A stretch of 64,000 bases of DNA, from NCBI RefSeq assembly GCF_900636965.1, contig NZ_LR134331.1, positions 2,542,001-2,606,000 of the forward strand, written 5' to 3'. The position numbers and the translations under genes are program-made. Every line of letters starts with the position of its first letter. Position 1 is the first letter of the stretch. The stretch is from Lacticaseibacillus rhamnosus (GTDB taxonomy: Bacteria; Bacillota; Bacilli; Lactobacillales; Lactobacillaceae). This document shows positions 10,528 through 25,809 of this stretch, in pieces. Below the pieces are notes generated by a model. It searched no databases. It had not been told where the DNA came from and worked only from the letters and a program-made list of their open reading frames with translations.

Positions 10528-13500
10528 CTATTTCTTATCGTCGGTACTATTGTCGGCAGACTGACCGTCACTTGCTTGGGTTGCGGCTTCGTGTGCCTTC
10601 TTTTCTTCTTGCTGAGCTGCGAACTTCGCTAATGCATCGACAGAAACAACATCGTCTTCGTCATCGTCCATGTCGCGCAATTCGATTTCCTGCTTATCAG
10701 CACCTAGAACCTTCATATCAAGTCCCAGCGCTTGCAATTCCTTGACAAGCACACGGAATGATTCCGGTACGCCAGGCTTTGGAATTGGATCGCCTTTAAC
10801 GATGGCTTCGTAGGTCTTAACTCGGCCAACAACGTCATCGGACTTATAAGTCAAGATTTCCTGTAAGGTATACGCTGCACCATAAGCTTCAAGGGCCCAG
10901 ACTTCCATTTCACCAAACCGCTGGCCACCAAACTGAGCTTTACCACCAAGAGGCTGCTGGGTAACTAAGCTGTAAGGTCCAATTGAACGCGCATGGATCT
11001 TATCATCAACCATGTGAGATAGCTTCATGTAATACATGACACCGACAGATACCCGGTTTTCAAATGGTTCTCCGGTACGGCCATCATATAAGACTGACTT
11101 CCCATCAGATGGCATGCCGGCTTCTTTAACGGTTGCCCACAAGTCTTTATCGTTGGCACCGTCAAAGACTGGCGTTGCAACATGAATGCCTAAGTTACGA
11201 GCAGCCATGCCCAGATGCAATTCCAGCACCTGCCCGATGTTCATACGACTTGGCACACCCATTGGCGACAAGCAAATATCGACTGGGGTACCATCTGGCA
11301 AGTATGGCATGTCTTCTTCAGGCACAACGACGGAAACCGTCCCTTTGTTCCCATGACGACCGGCCATCTTGTCACCAACTTGAATTTTCCGCTTCTGCGT
11401 GATGTAAACCCGTACCATCATGTTGACGCCAGGAGATAATTCATCTCCAGCTTCACGGGTGAAGATTTTGACGTCCTGAATAATACCGCCGCCACCATGC
11501 GGAACCCGCAGCGATGTGTCGCGAACTTCACGTGCTTTTTCACCAAAAATTGCGTGCAGCAGGCGTTCTTCGGCAGATAATTCCGTGACTCCCTTAGGCG
11601 TTACTTTACCAACCAGAATGTCGCCATCCCGAACTTCGGCACCGACACGGACAACCCCGAATTCATCGAGATCCTTGAGGGCTTCTTCACCAACGTTTGG
11701 AATCTCACGCGTGACTTCTTCAGGTCCAAGTTTGGTGTCACGTGCTTCTGATTCATATTCTTCAATATGGATTGACGTGTAAACATCATCTTTAACCAAC
11801 CGTTCAGACAGCACAATCGCATCTTCGTAGTTGTACATGTTCCAAGTCATGAAGGCGATGATTGGGTTTTGCCCCAATGCCAATTCACCATTTTGCATGG
11901 CTGGTCCATCAGCAATGATTTCATCGACATCGACATGGTCACCGATCGTAACAATCGGACGTTGGTTGTAGTTCTTACCGGCGTTACTACGCTTGAATTT
12001 CATCAATTTGTAAGTGTCCAAGGCACCGTCTTCACGACGTACCCGGATTTGCTTAGCATCGACATATTCAACCGTACCGGCATTGTTAGCCAAAACCGCG
12101 GTTCCAGAGTCATGGGCGGCTTTGTACTCCATCCCGGTCCCGACAAGCGGGGCATGCGGGTTGATCAAAGGTACCGCCTGACGCTGCATGTTAGCACCCA
12201 TCAACGCACGATTAGAGTCGTCGTTTTCCAAGAATGGAATGCAGGCGGTTGCGACTGCGACAACCTGCTTAGGCGAAACGTCCATGTAGTCGACTTTGTC
12301 TGGTGAAATTTCAATATTGTTATCTTTATGCCGGGCCAAAACCGTGTCATCAACGAAGGACCCATCATCGTTTAGTGGCGAGTTTGCCTGCGCAACAATG
12401 TAGTTATCTTCTTCGTCAGCTGTCAGGTAATCGATCTTGTCGGTAACCTTATGCGTATCCCATGAAACCCGTCGATATGGCGTTTCAATGAAGCCGTATG
12501 GGTTAACGACCGCGTATGAAGCCAAGCTGTTAATCAGCCCGATGTTCGGGCCTTCAGGGGTTTCAATCGGACACATCCGGCCATAATGGGTGTAATGAAC
12601 ATCTCGAACTTCATAACCCGCACGATCACGAGTCAAGCCACCAGGTCCAAGGGCAGACAGACGCCGTTTATGGGTTAATTCGCCCAACGGATTGGTCTGA
12701 TCCATGAACTGTGACAACTGGGAACTACCAAAGAATTCCTTAATTGAAGCGACAACTGGCCGAATATTGATCAATTGCTGCGGTGTAACGGTTGCGGTGT
12801 CCTGAATCGACATCCGTTCGCGAACAACCCGTTCCATCCGCGAAAGCCCGATCCGGAACTGATTTTGCAATAATTCACCAACGGAACGAATACGACGATT
12901 ACCCAAGTGGTCAATATCATCAACCGTGCCAAGGCCCTCCTGCAAGTTCAGGAAGTAGTTCATCGATGCCAAAACGTCAGCTGGCAAAATATGCTTAACT
13001 TTCTTGCCAATATGCCCATTGCCAATCAAATTAATTTCTTTATCCGGGGTCACCTGTGAGTAAACTTTAATACTCTGCAGCTCAATCGGATCGGTCATCA
13101 CACCTTGATCAGAAGGTTGATAAGTGACCGTCTTGAAATCATCCCGATCCAAGTACGGTGCCAGCTTATCCATCACTTGGCGATCCACTTTGGTCCCTTT
13201 TTGGGCAAGGACTTCACCTGTATCCGGATCAGCCAGTGTTTCCGCTAAAACCTGATTCAATAGCCGGGTCTTCAGGCTCAGCTTCTTGTTCACCTTGTAA
13301 CGCCCAACAGAGGCTAAGTCATAACGCTTCGGGTCAAAGAAGCGGGCATACAAAAGTGACCGCGATGAATCAGCAGTCTTAGGTTCGCCTGGACGTAGAC
13401 GTTCATAAATATCCTTCAAGGCTTCATCAGTACGGGAATCATCCGTATTCTTATGCACATCTTTTTCAAGCGTGAGCATCAACGAATCGTTATCCCCGAA

Positions 13501-14130
13501 CATATTAATAATGTCTTGATCGGAGCCAAAGCCCAATGCGCGAACCAATTCGGTCAGAGGAATCTTCCGCGTGCGATCAATCCGGACATACGCAATGTCC
13601 TTCGCATCGGTTTCATATTCCAACCATGCCCCACGGTTAGGAATGACAGTCGTGCCATACGTCACCCGTGAATTCTTATCTGTTTCACTATGGAAGTAAA
13701 CGCCAGGAGAACGAACCAGCTGGGAAACGATAACCCGTTCTGCCCCGTTGATAATGAACGTTCCTTGTTTCGTCATTAATGGAAAATCACCAAAAAAGAC
13801 GTCCTGGCTCTTGATTTCGCCAGTTTCATGATTCGTCAAACGTAAGGTTACATGCAATGGTGCGGAGTAGTTCGCATCGTGTTGGCGTGCTTCCTCGACA
13901 GTATATTTCGGTTCCAGCAGTTGATAGCCGACAAATTCCAGTGACAGTTTCCCCTGAAAGTCATCGATCGGCATAATATCGTCGAACATTTCTTTAAGAC
14001 CTTCATCGAGGAACCATTGGTAAGAATTCGTTTGGATCTCGATCAGATTAGGAAGATCCAAAACTTCCTTGATCCGGGCATAAGACCGGCGTGTCCGGTG
14101 CTTACCATAATTCACTAAGTGTCCTGCCAA
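10528..14130 (-). CDS. rpoB: DNA-directed RNA polymerase subunit beta
   Basis: 1200 residues from the chosen start, a TTG at 14130 giving (M)[19 protein letters not shown], six bases after AAGGGGTG. The frame stays open upstream to 14289, but that extension is the transcribed leader and contains a terminator-like hairpin. The rifampicin region ([20 protein letters not shown], then [10 protein letters not shown]) shows the wild-type Asp, His and Ser, so no rifampicin-resistance change is seen there. The C-terminal part has [20 protein letters not shown], the conserved beta-beta' interface, followed by a charged tail rich in Asp, Glu and Lys. It is first gene of the rpoBC operon, under the promoter at 14351-14379. 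Beta forms one pincer of the polymerase and part of its active centre. Confidence 0.98.
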   Translation of the reverse strand: MAGHLVNYGKHRTRRSYARIKEVLDLPNLIEIQTNSYQWFLDEGLKEMFDDIMPIDDFQGKLSLEFVGYQLLEPKYTVEEARQHDANYSAPLHVTLRLTNHETGEIKSQDVFFGDFPLMTKQGTFIINGAERVIVSQLVRSPGVYFHSETDKNSRVTYGTTVIPNRGAWLEYETDAKDIAYVRIDRTRKIPLTELVRALGFGSDQDIINMFGDNDSLMLTLEKDVHKNTDDSRTDEALKDIYERLRPGEPKTADSSRSLLYARFFDPKRYDLASVGRYKVNKKLSLKTRLLNQVLAETLADPDTGEVLAQKGTKVDRQVMDKLAPYLDRDDFKTVTYQPSDQGVMTDPIELQSIKVYSQVTPDKEINLIGNGHIGKKVKHILPADVLASMNYFLNLQEGLGTVDDIDHLGNRRIRSVGELLQNQFRIGLSRMERVVRERMSIQDTATVTPQQLINIRPVVASIKEFFGSSQLSQFMDQTNPLGELTHKRRLSALGPGGLTRDRAGYEVRDVHYTHYGRMCPIETPEGPNIGLINSLASYAVVNPYGFIETPYRRVSWDTHKVTDKIDYLTADEEDNYIVAQANSPLNDDGSFVDDTVLARHKDNNIEISPDKVDYMDVSPKQVVAVATACIPFLENDDSNRALMGANMQRQAVPLINPHAPLVGTGMEYKAAHDSGTAVLANNAGTVEYVDAKQIRVRREDGALDTYKLMKFKRSNAGKNYNQRPIVTIGDHVDVDEIIADGPAMQNGELALGQNPIIAFMTWNMYNYEDAIVLSERLVKDDVYTSIHIEEYESEARDTKLGPEEVTREIPNVGEEALKDLDEFGVVRVGAEVRDGDILVGKVTPKGVTELSAEERLLHAIFGEKAREVRDTSLRVPHGGGGIIQDVKIFTREAGDELSPGVNMMVRVYITQKRKIQVGDKMAGRHGNKGTVSVVVPEEDMPYLPDGTPVDICLSPMGVPSRMNIGQVLELHLGMAARNLGIHVATPVFDGANDKDLWATVKEAGMPSDGKSVLYDGRTGEPFENRVSVGVMYYMKLSHMVDDKIHARSIGPYSLVTQQPLGGKAQFGGQRFGEMEVWALEAYGAAYTLQEILTYKSDDVVGRVKTYEAIVKGDPIPKPGVPESFRVLVKELQALGLDMKVLGADKQEIELRDMDDDEDDVVSVDALAKFAAQQEEKKAHEAATQASDGQSADNSTDDKK

Positions 14131-14230
14131 ATTATTCACCCCTTGTAAGATTTTCCGGCTTGATGATTGTAAAAATAATGTAAATATTGTTAAATTTACA
14201 TGACATTGACCATCCCGCAGACATTTTGAG

Positions 14231-14281
14231 CAAAAAAAAACCAAAAACAGATCGACCTTCAACCAGCCTGCTGTTTTTGCT
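14231..14281 (-). promoter_or_regulatory. Terminator-like hairpin in the rpoB leader (candidate attenuator)
   Basis: On the minus strand GCAAAAACAG and CTGTTTTTGG are separated by about 20 bases and followed by an uninterrupted run of nine T (14229-14238). It sits about 65 bases after the predicted start of transcription and about 100 bases before the rpoB start codon. A hairpin plus T-run inside a leader can end transcription early. Whether an alternative fold or a protein prevents this is not visible. Confidence 0.6.
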
Positions 14282-14350
14282 TTTTTCATTAGTCAGAACG
14301 GACAATAGATCGTCCTGACAGCCTGTCCAAACCGAAATGCGATTTATTTA

Positions 14351-14379
14351 ATAATACGCGTGCGGAGTAACAATGTCAA
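14351..14379 (-). promoter_or_regulatory. Sigma-A promoter of rpoBC
   Basis: On the minus strand the -35 is a perfect TTGACA (14374-14379), the spacer is exactly 17 bases, and the -10 is TATTAT (14351-14356). Transcription should start near 14344, giving a leader of about 210 bases before rpoB. Confidence 0.85.
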
Positions 14380-14389
14380 GCACCTGCTT

Positions 14390-14431
14390 GTCAAAGTAAT
14401 GCAAGGTGTCGATCGTCAAAGTAATGCAAGG
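14390..14431. repeat. 17-bp direct repeat just upstream of the rpoB promoter
   Basis: GTCAAAGTAATGCAAGG occurs at 14390-14406 and again, without change, at 14415-14431, a 25-bp period. On the minus strand the repeat places two TTTGAC sequences 11 and 36 bases upstream of the -35 box. It could be a duplicated -35 region, a binding site or a short slippage duplication. Confidence 0.75.
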
Positions 14432-14480
14432 CCAGATAGCATCAAAATCGCGTCCCGCCATCACTGACTGTTTTGGCAAA

Positions 14481-14527
14481 ATAAATCGGTCCCAGAGATA
14501 ATGCTTCACCTCTAAGACCGATCTTTT
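14481..14527 (-). terminator. Terminator of ctsR-clpC
   Basis: Inverted repeat around ATCGGTC..AGAG and CTCT..GACCGAT with a loop of about 12 bases, followed on the minus strand by TTTATTTT. A T-run also flanks the plus-strand side, so it may work both ways. It lies about 45 bp after the clpC stop. Confidence 0.7.
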
Positions 14528-14571
14528 TAAGCGTTATTAGTGGAACCTGACATATTTGAGCCTGCTATTGA

Positions 14572-17079
14572 TCATGCCTTGACAGGTTCTTTAGAAGCGC
14601 CGTTTTCTTTATGCTTACCTTTGTTTTCCTTGACTGTAAACGTCAGCTTGCCTTTTTTAGCGCCGATTTGAATCAAATCACCGGTTTTAGCCTGACCCGT
14701 CAGCAATAGCTCACTGAGTTGGTCTTCAACATCCGTTTGCAAGGCACGGCGGATCGGGCGCGCACCATATTCAGGATCAAACCCAGCCGCGGCAATCGCA
14801 TCAATCCCGGCTGGCGTAATTTTAACGTCAATTCCTTGATCTTTGATACGACTAAGCACGGTTTTGGTCATAATCTTGACGATCTCATGCAACTCAGCCT
14901 TGTTCAAGCTATGGAAGACAACAGTTTCGTCAATTCGATTAAGAAATTCTGGACGGAAGCTCTTTTTCAGTTCAGCCAACATCCGACTCTTCATGGCATT
15001 GAAGTCGGCTGTTGGATCTTTTGCACCAAATCCAACTGTCTTATCATCGCGAATGGCAGTTGCTCCGATATTGCTGGTCATAATCAAAATGGTATTCCGA
15101 AAATCGACCCGCCGACCCTTAGCATCGGTTAAATAGCCATCATCCAAGACTTGTAACAAAATGTTGAAGACATCAGGATGCGCCTTTTCAACTTCATCGA
15201 GTAAAACGACCGAATATGGCTTGTTGCGAACCTTTTCCGTCAATTGACCGCCTTCGTCATAACCGACATAGCCTGGCGCTGCGCCGATTAACCGGCTCGT
15301 ACTGAATTTCTCCATATACTCGGACATATCGACCCGAATCATGGCGTCCTCGGAACCAAACATCGCTTCTGCCAACGCTTTAGCTAATTCGGTTTTGCCG
15401 ACGCCGGTTGGTCCCAAGAACATGAAGGAGCCAATCGGTCTGGTCGGATCCTTCAACCCGGAACGAGCACGCCGAATTGCCCGTGCAACTGCTGAAACGG
15501 CTTCATCCTGGCCAACAACTCGCTGATGCAGAATCTTCTCGAGATTAACCAACCGTTCAGATTCCTTTTTCTGCAGTTGCGTGACCGGCACGCCGGTCCA
15601 TTGCGATACAACTTCGGCAACGTCTGCGCCCGTGACCTTGATATCGGTACGAACACCACTTTCATTCACCGGTTCAGGCGTATCGGCAAGTTTAGCCTTG
15701 ACGCCCGCTTCTTTAGTCCGGATTGTAGCAGCCGTTTCGAAGTCTTGATGATCAATTGCATCTTCTTTGTCGGCAACCAGTTTAGCTAATTCATCCTGAA
15801 GTTTATCAGCTTTGGTCTCCACGTTAGCTTTATCAAGGCGAACTTTAGCCGCACTTTCATCGACCAAGTCAATAGCCTTATCCGGAAGAAAACGCGTTGT
15901 AATGTAACGTGACGACAACACAACCGCTTCATGCAGCGCTTCATCGGTAATCGTAACGCCATGGTGTGCTTCGTAACGCGGACGCAAACCTTTCAGAATC
16001 TGTTCGGCTTCTTCCTCAGTCGGTTCGTCAACTTGAATTGTTGCAAACCGCCGCTCCAAGGCCGCATCTTTTTCAATGTACTTTTGATATTCATCTAAAG
16101 TCGTGGCGCCGATTAGCTGAAGCTCGCCACGTGCCAATGCCGGTTTCAGGATATTTGAAGCGTCAATTGCCCCTTCAGCACCGCCAGCACCGATCAATGT
16201 GTGCAATTCATCGATGAATAAAATGACATTGCCATCTTTATAAATCTCATCAATAATTTTCTTCAGCCGATCTTCAAACTCACCACGATACTTAGTGCCT
16301 GCAACCAACGAACCCATGTCAAGCATCATCAAGCGTTTGTTCAGCATATCATCCGGCACTTTTCCAGCCACAATTTTTTCAGCGAAGCCTTCTGCAATGG
16401 CCGTTTTGCCGACACCGGGTTCACCAATCAAGACCGGGTTGTTCTTAGTGCGCCGAGCCAAGATTTGAATCAAGCGCCGAACTTCTTTGTCGCGACCAAC
16501 CACCGGATCCATCCGATTTTCGCGCGCCATCTGGGTTAGATCACGGGCGAGGCCATCAAGCGTTGGTGTCCCCTGACCGTCTTGGCGAGCGCCGCCACGT
16601 GCCATTGGCCGCCGCTTTGCCGCCGTATCCGCAATGCCCATTTTCTTGAAGACCATCTGACGCGTCTTCGAGAGACTGAGCCCTAAGTTTTGTAAAATCC
16701 GCGCAGCTAAAATATCGTCTTCTCGCAATAGTCCCAGCAGAATATGCTCGGTGCCGATTTTTAACGCCCCTAAGCGTTTTGCTTCGTCCCCGGCAAATGC
16801 CAGAATTTCCTTGCCTTTTGGTGAGTATGGCAAATAACTATCGCTAGCTTGACTGGCGGCATCAACAGTTCCATATCCTGTGAAGCGCTCGATCTCGTCA
16901 TGGACATCATTTTCTGTGACCCCTAACTGACGCAGCGTCTTACCAGCGATACCATCCTTTTCCATAACCAAAGCCATAAGCAAGTGTTCCGTGCCAACAG
17001 CATGATGATGGAAGTACTTCGCTTGTTCCTGGGCTAAAAGCAACACATTTTTAGCACTAGGGGTAAATAAGTTGTCCAT
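14572..17079 (-). CDS. clpC: ATP-dependent Clp protease ATP-binding subunit ClpC
   Basis: 835 residues. Class I Hsp100 AAA+ unfoldase that feeds proteins to ClpP. Order of parts: Clp N-repeat domain (about 1-145), first AAA+ module with GEPGVGKT (about 220) and FIDELH, UVR/coiled middle region (about 420-455), second AAA+ module with GPTGVGKT (about 560) and [13 protein letters not shown], then the C-terminal D2-small domain and a Lys-rich tail. The ATG at 17079 is chosen because AAGGAG lies seven bases upstream; an in-frame GTG at 17085 overlaps that site. It follows ctsR by 39 bp in one operon and should be under CtsR control. The mcsA and mcsB genes that lie between ctsR and clpC in Bacillus are missing. 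Confidence 0.97.
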   Translation of the reverse strand: MDNLFTPSAKNVLLLAQEQAKYFHHHAVGTEHLLMALVMEKDGIAGKTLRQLGVTENDVHDEIERFTGYGTVDAASQASDSYLPYSPKGKEILAFAGDEAKRLGALKIGTEHILLGLLREDDILAARILQNLGLSLSKTRQMVFKKMGIADTAAKRRPMARGGARQDGQGTPTLDGLARDLTQMARENRMDPVVGRDKEVRRLIQILARRTKNNPVLIGEPGVGKTAIAEGFAEKIVAGKVPDDMLNKRLMMLDMGSLVAGTKYRGEFEDRLKKIIDEIYKDGNVILFIDELHTLIGAGGAEGAIDASNILKPALARGELQLIGATTLDEYQKYIEKDAALERRFATIQVDEPTEEEAEQILKGLRPRYEAHHGVTITDEALHEAVVLSSRYITTRFLPDKAIDLVDESAAKVRLDKANVETKADKLQDELAKLVADKEDAIDHQDFETAATIRTKEAGVKAKLADTPEPVNESGVRTDIKVTGADVAEVVSQWTGVPVTQLQKKESERLVNLEKILHQRVVGQDEAVSAVARAIRRARSGLKDPTRPIGSFMFLGPTGVGKTELAKALAEAMFGSEDAMIRVDMSEYMEKFSTSRLIGAAPGYVGYDEGGQLTEKVRNKPYSVVLLDEVEKAHPDVFNILLQVLDDGYLTDAKGRRVDFRNTILIMTSNIGATAIRDDKTVGFGAKDPTADFNAMKSRMLAELKKSFRPEFLNRIDETVVFHSLNKAELHEIVKIMTKTVLSRIKDQGIDVKITPAGIDAIAAAGFDPEYGARPIRRALQTDVEDQLSELLLTGQAKTGDLIQIGAKKGKLTFTVKENKGKHKENGASKEPVKA

Positions 17080-17118
17080 AAGCACGCTCCTTTTTTAAAA
17101 AGCCAATTATAAACTGTT

Positions 17119-17586
17119 TTATCTTTCATACCGCAAACGATCCAAAAATGCAAGAAACAAACGCGATCGTAAGTGTTCTTCTGTTTCTTGATCAAGAATT
17201 CCCAAAGTCTCATGATTGATCACGGCTAGCATTAAATTGCCGGACTGTTGGGAAATAAGCCCATTATCAAACAGTTCCTGCAGCAAATCCCGTGCATCGC
17301 GTAACCGCAAGCGACTAGGAATGTGCTGGCGCATGATTTGAATGAGATCCTGATCATCTGTCAATTTGACCTTCACGATCCGAATGTAGCCACCGCCGCC
17401 ACGCTTACTTTCAACAATGTACCCACGTGCCGGTGTAAAACGCGTCTTGATAACATAATTAATTTGCGAAGGAACACAATTAAAGCGCCGTGCAATTTCC
17501 GCTCGCCGAATCTCAACAGCCGCTTCCTGTGCCAGTATCGTTTTTAAGTATGTCTCAATAATATCCGAAATATTTTCGCGCTGCAT
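17119..17586 (-). CDS. ctsR: Transcriptional repressor of class III stress genes CtsR
   Basis: 155 residues from ATG 17586, nine bases after AAGGA; an in-frame TTG at 17595 overlaps the site. The N-terminus ENISDIIETYLKTIL and the winged helix-turn-helix (AEIARRFNCVPSQINYVI, then the glycine-rich wing RGGGGYIRI) are hallmarks of CtsR. The protein binds tandem heptads of the type GGTCAAA and is released on heat stress. It heads the ctsR-clpC operon, and a likely operator at 17607-17623 overlaps its own start of transcription, so it should regulate itself. The wing arginine phosphorylated by McsB in Bacillus is present, but no mcsB is nearby. Confidence 0.97.
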   Translation of the reverse strand: MQRENISDIIETYLKTILAQEAAVEIRRAEIARRFNCVPSQINYVIKTRFTPARGYIVESKRGGGGYIRIVKVKLTDDQDLIQIMRQHIPSRLRLRDARDLLQELFDNGLISQQSGNLMLAVINHETLGILDQETEEHLRSRLFLAFLDRLRYER

Positions 17587-17606
17587 GCCATTCAATCCTT
17601 TTTGAC

Positions 17607-17623
17607 TTTGACCAATCTTGACT
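17607..17623 (-). promoter_or_regulatory. CtsR operator
   Basis: On the minus strand AGTCAAG-ATT-GGTCAAA, two heptads separated by three bases, close to the CtsR consensus (A/G)GTCAAA-NAN-(A/G)GTCAAA. The last base of the first heptad and the spacer centre deviate. It lies directly after the -10 box of the ctsR promoter, a suitable position for repression. Confidence 0.7.
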
Positions 17624-17630
17624 ATTACAC

Positions 17631-17659
17631 ATTATACTGGCATCAATGTATTTATACAA
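17631..17659 (-). promoter_or_regulatory. Sigma-A promoter of ctsR-clpC
   Basis: On the minus strand a perfect -10 TATAAT (17631-17636), a 17-base spacer and a -35 TTGTAT (17654-17659, four of six matches). The start of transcription should fall near 17624, beside the CtsR box. Confidence 0.7.
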
Positions 17660-17792
17660 ATATATGCTTTGAGGTAAACGAAAACAGTACCGGTTAGAAT
17701 TCAGAATGTGAGTGGCTGTACACGTTATAGGCGCTGAGTTTACGGTCACCTACACGCAGGCAGCCACCATGACCAATGTTTTTTGGAGAACG

Positions 17793-17819
17793 AAAAAAGG
17801 ACCACGATTGTCGTGATCC
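17793..17819 (-). terminator. Terminator of the rrn-tRNA operon
   Basis: On the minus strand GGATCACGA-CAA-TCGTGGTCC followed by TTTTTT, directly after the last tRNA gene. It is a textbook intrinsic terminator and closes the transcript begun near 24017. Confidence 0.9.
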
Positions 17820-17824
17820 AAGAA

Positions 17825-17898
17825 TCGGGAAGACAAGATTCGAACTTGCGACCCCTACGTCCCGAACGTAGTGCTCTACCAAGCTGAGCTACTTCCCG
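17825..17898 (-). tRNA. tRNA-Pro (CGG)
   Basis: Full cloverleaf read by eye: 7-bp acceptor CGGGAAG/CTTCCCG, anticodon stem CTACG/CGTAG with loop TTCGGGA, anticodon CGG, T-loop GTTCGAATC. CCA is not encoded. It is last of the eight tRNAs after 5S. Confidence 0.92.
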
Positions 17899-17902
17899 GT
17901 AA

Positions 17903-17974
17903 AGCGGAAGACGGGATTCGAACCCGCGACCCCCACCATGGCAAGGTGATGTTCTACCACTGAACTACTTCCGC
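17903..17974 (-). tRNA. tRNA-Gly (GCC), copy 1
   Basis: Acceptor GCGGAAG/CTTCCGC and anticodon loop TTGCCAT with anticodon GCC. The sequence is the same as the other tRNA-Gly at 18206-18277, three genes upstream. Confidence 0.93.
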
Positions 17975-18024
17975 ATACCGAATATGAAATTTGATCAGCG
18001 CCACAGCTTCATAGCGACCAATGA

Positions 18025-18098
18025 TGCACCCAGTAGGAGTCGAACCTACAACCTTCTGATTCGTAGTCAGACACTCTATCCAATTGCGCTATGGGTGC
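18025..18098 (-). tRNA. tRNA-Arg (ACG)
   Basis: Acceptor GCACCCA/TGGGTGC and anticodon stem TCTGA/TCAGA with loop CTACGAA, anticodon ACG. The first base is normally deaminated to inosine by TadA, allowing CGU, CGC and CGA to be read. Confidence 0.93.
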
Positions 18099-18108
18099 TT
18101 CAACAAAA

Positions 18109-18194
18109 TGCCGAGGACCGGGATCGAACCGGTACGGTCATCACTGACCGCAGGATTTTAAGTCCTGTGCGTCTGCCAATTCCGCCACCCCGGC
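18109..18194 (-). tRNA. tRNA-Leu (TAA)
   Basis: Class II tRNA with a long variable arm. Acceptor GCCGGGG pairs with CCTCGGC; anticodon loop CTTAAAA, anticodon TAA. Confidence 0.93.
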
Positions 18195-18205
18195 ATAAAG
18201 TGAAA

Positions 18206-18277
18206 AGCGGAAGACGGGATTCGAACCCGCGACCCCCACCATGGCAAGGTGATGTTCTACCACTGAACTACTTCCGC
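18206..18277 (-). tRNA. tRNA-Gly (GCC), copy 2
   Basis: Same sequence as the gene at 17903-17974, anticodon GCC. A local duplication within the cluster. Confidence 0.93.
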
Positions 18278-18345
18278 ATATCAAAGCTATTCAATTGTGA
18301 CCGAGGAGCAGCCTTTAGAGCCCGAGCAAATCATGTAAGATACAA

Positions 18346-18428
18346 TGCGGGTGAAGGGACTCGAACCCCCACGGTCAAAAACCACTAGAACCTAAATCTA
18401 GCGCGTCTGCCAGTTCCGCCACACCCGC
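18346..18428 (-). tRNA. tRNA-Leu (TAG)
   Basis: Class II tRNA with a long variable arm. Acceptor GCGGGTG/CACCCGC; anticodon stem CTAGA/TCTAG, anticodon TAG. Confidence 0.92.
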
Positions 18429-18443
18429 AAAAGGTGGGTTAAA

Positions 18444-18516
18444 TGAGCCGTGACAGGCTCGAACTGTCGACCCACTGATTAAAAGTCAGTTGCTCTACCA
18501 ACTGAGCTAACGGCTC
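18444..18516 (-). tRNA. tRNA-Lys (TTT)
   Basis: Acceptor GAGCCGT/ACGGCTC; anticodon loop CTTTTAA, anticodon TTT. It lies two bases from the neighbouring tRNA-Val gene. Confidence 0.93.
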
Positions 18517-18518
18517 AA

Positions 18519-18591
18519 TGGAGGATACAGGGCTCGAACCTGTGACCCTCTGCTTGTAAGGCAGACGCTCTCCCAACTGAGCTAATCCTCC
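18519..18591 (-). tRNA. tRNA-Val (TAC)
   Basis: Acceptor GGAGGAT/ATCCTCC; anticodon stem TCTGC/GCAGA with loop CTTACAA, anticodon TAC. First tRNA after 5S rRNA. Confidence 0.93.
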
Positions 18592-18600
18592 ATATGTAAG

Positions 18601-18717
18601 CGTGGCAGCTTCCTACCCTCGCAGGCAGTCTCCCACCAACTACTCTCGGCGTGAAGAAGCTTAACTTCTGTGTTCGGCATGGGAACAGGTGTATCCTTCT
18701 TGCTATCGCCACCACAC
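18601..18717 (-). rRNA. rrf: 5S ribosomal RNA
   Basis: About 117 bases. The minus strand starts TGTGGTGGCGATAGC, contains the conserved CCGAACACAGAAGTTAAGC segment and ends GGAAGCTGCCACG, which pairs with the 5' end. It follows 23S by about 110 bases and precedes the tRNA cluster. Ends are approximate. Confidence 0.95.
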
Positions 18718-18828
18718 TTATGAGAACTTTGCGCTCTCAAAACTGGCTATCATTGTTGTTGTTTTTACCGGAACTTAACGTATTTCATCGAAACGCGCGC
18801 TGGCGTTACGCCAGTTTGCGCTTTACTT

Positions 18829-21744
<2,916 letters not shown>

Positions 21745-21907
21745 TGTACTGACTTACGTCAGCGGTTATGCGATGCGAATTTCTATTATTAGAAACTCAT
21801 ACAAATACGCTGTGTTCTCGGCAATTTAAAACATTTACAACAATGATATCCAGTTTTCAAAGAACAAAGAATCGCCAACTAACGTCAACGATCGGCCTGA
21901 CGGCCAA

Positions 21908-21980
21908 TGGAGGATAACGGGATCGAACCGATGACCTCCTGCTTGCAAAGCAGGCGCTCTCCCAGCTGAGCTAATCCCCC
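21908..21980 (-). tRNA. tRNA-Ala (TGC)
   Basis: In the 16S-23S spacer. Acceptor GGGGGAT pairs with ATCCTCC (one G-T pair); anticodon loop TTTGCAA, anticodon TGC. Confidence 0.94.
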
Positions 21981-22014
21981 ATAAGGGTTGTTTAATTAAC
22001 AAGCGAACGCTTGA

Positions 22015-22088
22015 TGGGCCTAGATGGACTTGAACCATCGACCTCACGCTTATCAAGCGTGCGCTCTAACCAACTGAGCTATAGGCCC
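22015..22088 (-). tRNA. tRNA-Ile (GAT)
   Basis: In the 16S-23S spacer, upstream of tRNA-Ala. Acceptor GGGCCTA/TAGGCCC; anticodon loop TTGATAA, anticodon GAT. This marks the long-spacer, tRNA-bearing type of rrn operon. Confidence 0.94.
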
Positions 22089-22170
22089 GATAGGCGTGTA
22101 GAAAGGGTAATCCCCTCAAAACTAAACAAAGTTTCGTGTGTGCAGGTTTCCGTCAGACTTTCAGTCTGTT

Positions 22171-23747
<1,577 letters not shown>

Positions 23748-23903
23748 ATATGAGCTGTTTGAATAGCTCGATTTGTTGTTCTAGCGAATTGACTTCGCAA
23801 ATGTTACTTTTTGCCTCGATACCGAAGTATCAAGGACCCTGCACATTTAAACGAAACTTTGTTCAGTTTTCAAAGGACTACCTTGTCAAAAGACAACTTT
23901 GAC

Positions 23904-23933
23904 ATATTATCACAAGCGATCAACGCTTGTCAA
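23904..23933 (-). promoter_or_regulatory. rrn promoter P2 (proximal)
   Basis: Minus strand: TTGACA (23928-23933), then TAATAT (23904-23909), 18-base spacer; a GATAAT frame gives a 16-base spacer. It lies about 150 bases before 16S. The spacer holds the palindrome AAGCG-TTGAT-CGCTT. Confidence 0.75.
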
Positions 23934-23988
23934 TAACTTTTTTTGATGTTTTGTTGCACATCAGCGTTGCTCATTTACGACGCTTTTT

Positions 23989-24017
23989 ATCATACCAACG
24001 GTTTGCGCTATCGTCAA
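23989..24017 (-). promoter_or_regulatory. rrn promoter P1 (distal)
   Basis: Minus strand: TTGACG (24012-24017), a 17-base spacer and TATGAT (23989-23994). It lies just after the lysS terminator and 84 bases upstream of P2, the usual tandem arrangement of Firmicute rrn promoters. Confidence 0.75.
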
Positions 24018-24031
24018 CAACTTTTTCAATT

Positions 24032-24068
24032 AAAAAAAGGTATCCGGATATTTTTTATCGAATACCTT
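24032..24068 (-). terminator. Terminator of lysS
   Basis: Minus strand: AAGGTATTCGATA and TATCCGGATACCTT form a stem with a short A-rich loop, followed by a T-run (24032-24038). It insulates lysS from the rrn promoters that follow. Confidence 0.85.
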
Positions 24069-24162
24069 ATATCATTCGTAAAATGATCGTGAGAGCACCA
24101 CAAAAGTGTTGGAACTTTCGGAAAATAAAAATGCCGCCCAAAATGGCGACATTATCACATAA

Positions 24163-25680
<1,518 letters not shown>

Positions 25681-25736
25681 TTATACCACTCTTTGATGAT
25701 GACAATTTTACCGCTAAAAAGCAACCTTCTACGCAT

Positions 25737-25789
25737 TAAAAGACGTTCGCCATGATTAATTGTCAATCAATCATCCTTGAACGCCTTTT
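25737..25789 (-). terminator. Terminator downstream of dusB
   Basis: Minus strand: AAAGGCGTTC pairs with GAACGTCTTTT, with an inner stem ATGATTGATT/AATTAATCAT, ending in TTTT. It separates dusB from lysS. Confidence 0.75.
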
Positions 25790-25809
25790 ATCATCAAAGG
25801 TTTTATGGC

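Noticed and set aside
14131-14289. N-terminal extension of RpoB
   Set aside because: The 53 extra codons cover the leader hairpin and T-run, and the TTG at 14130 has the ribosome site and the conserved AGHLV start.
17984-18388. 134-residue plus-strand open frame
   Set aside because: It runs antisense through four tRNA genes and has no ribosome site.
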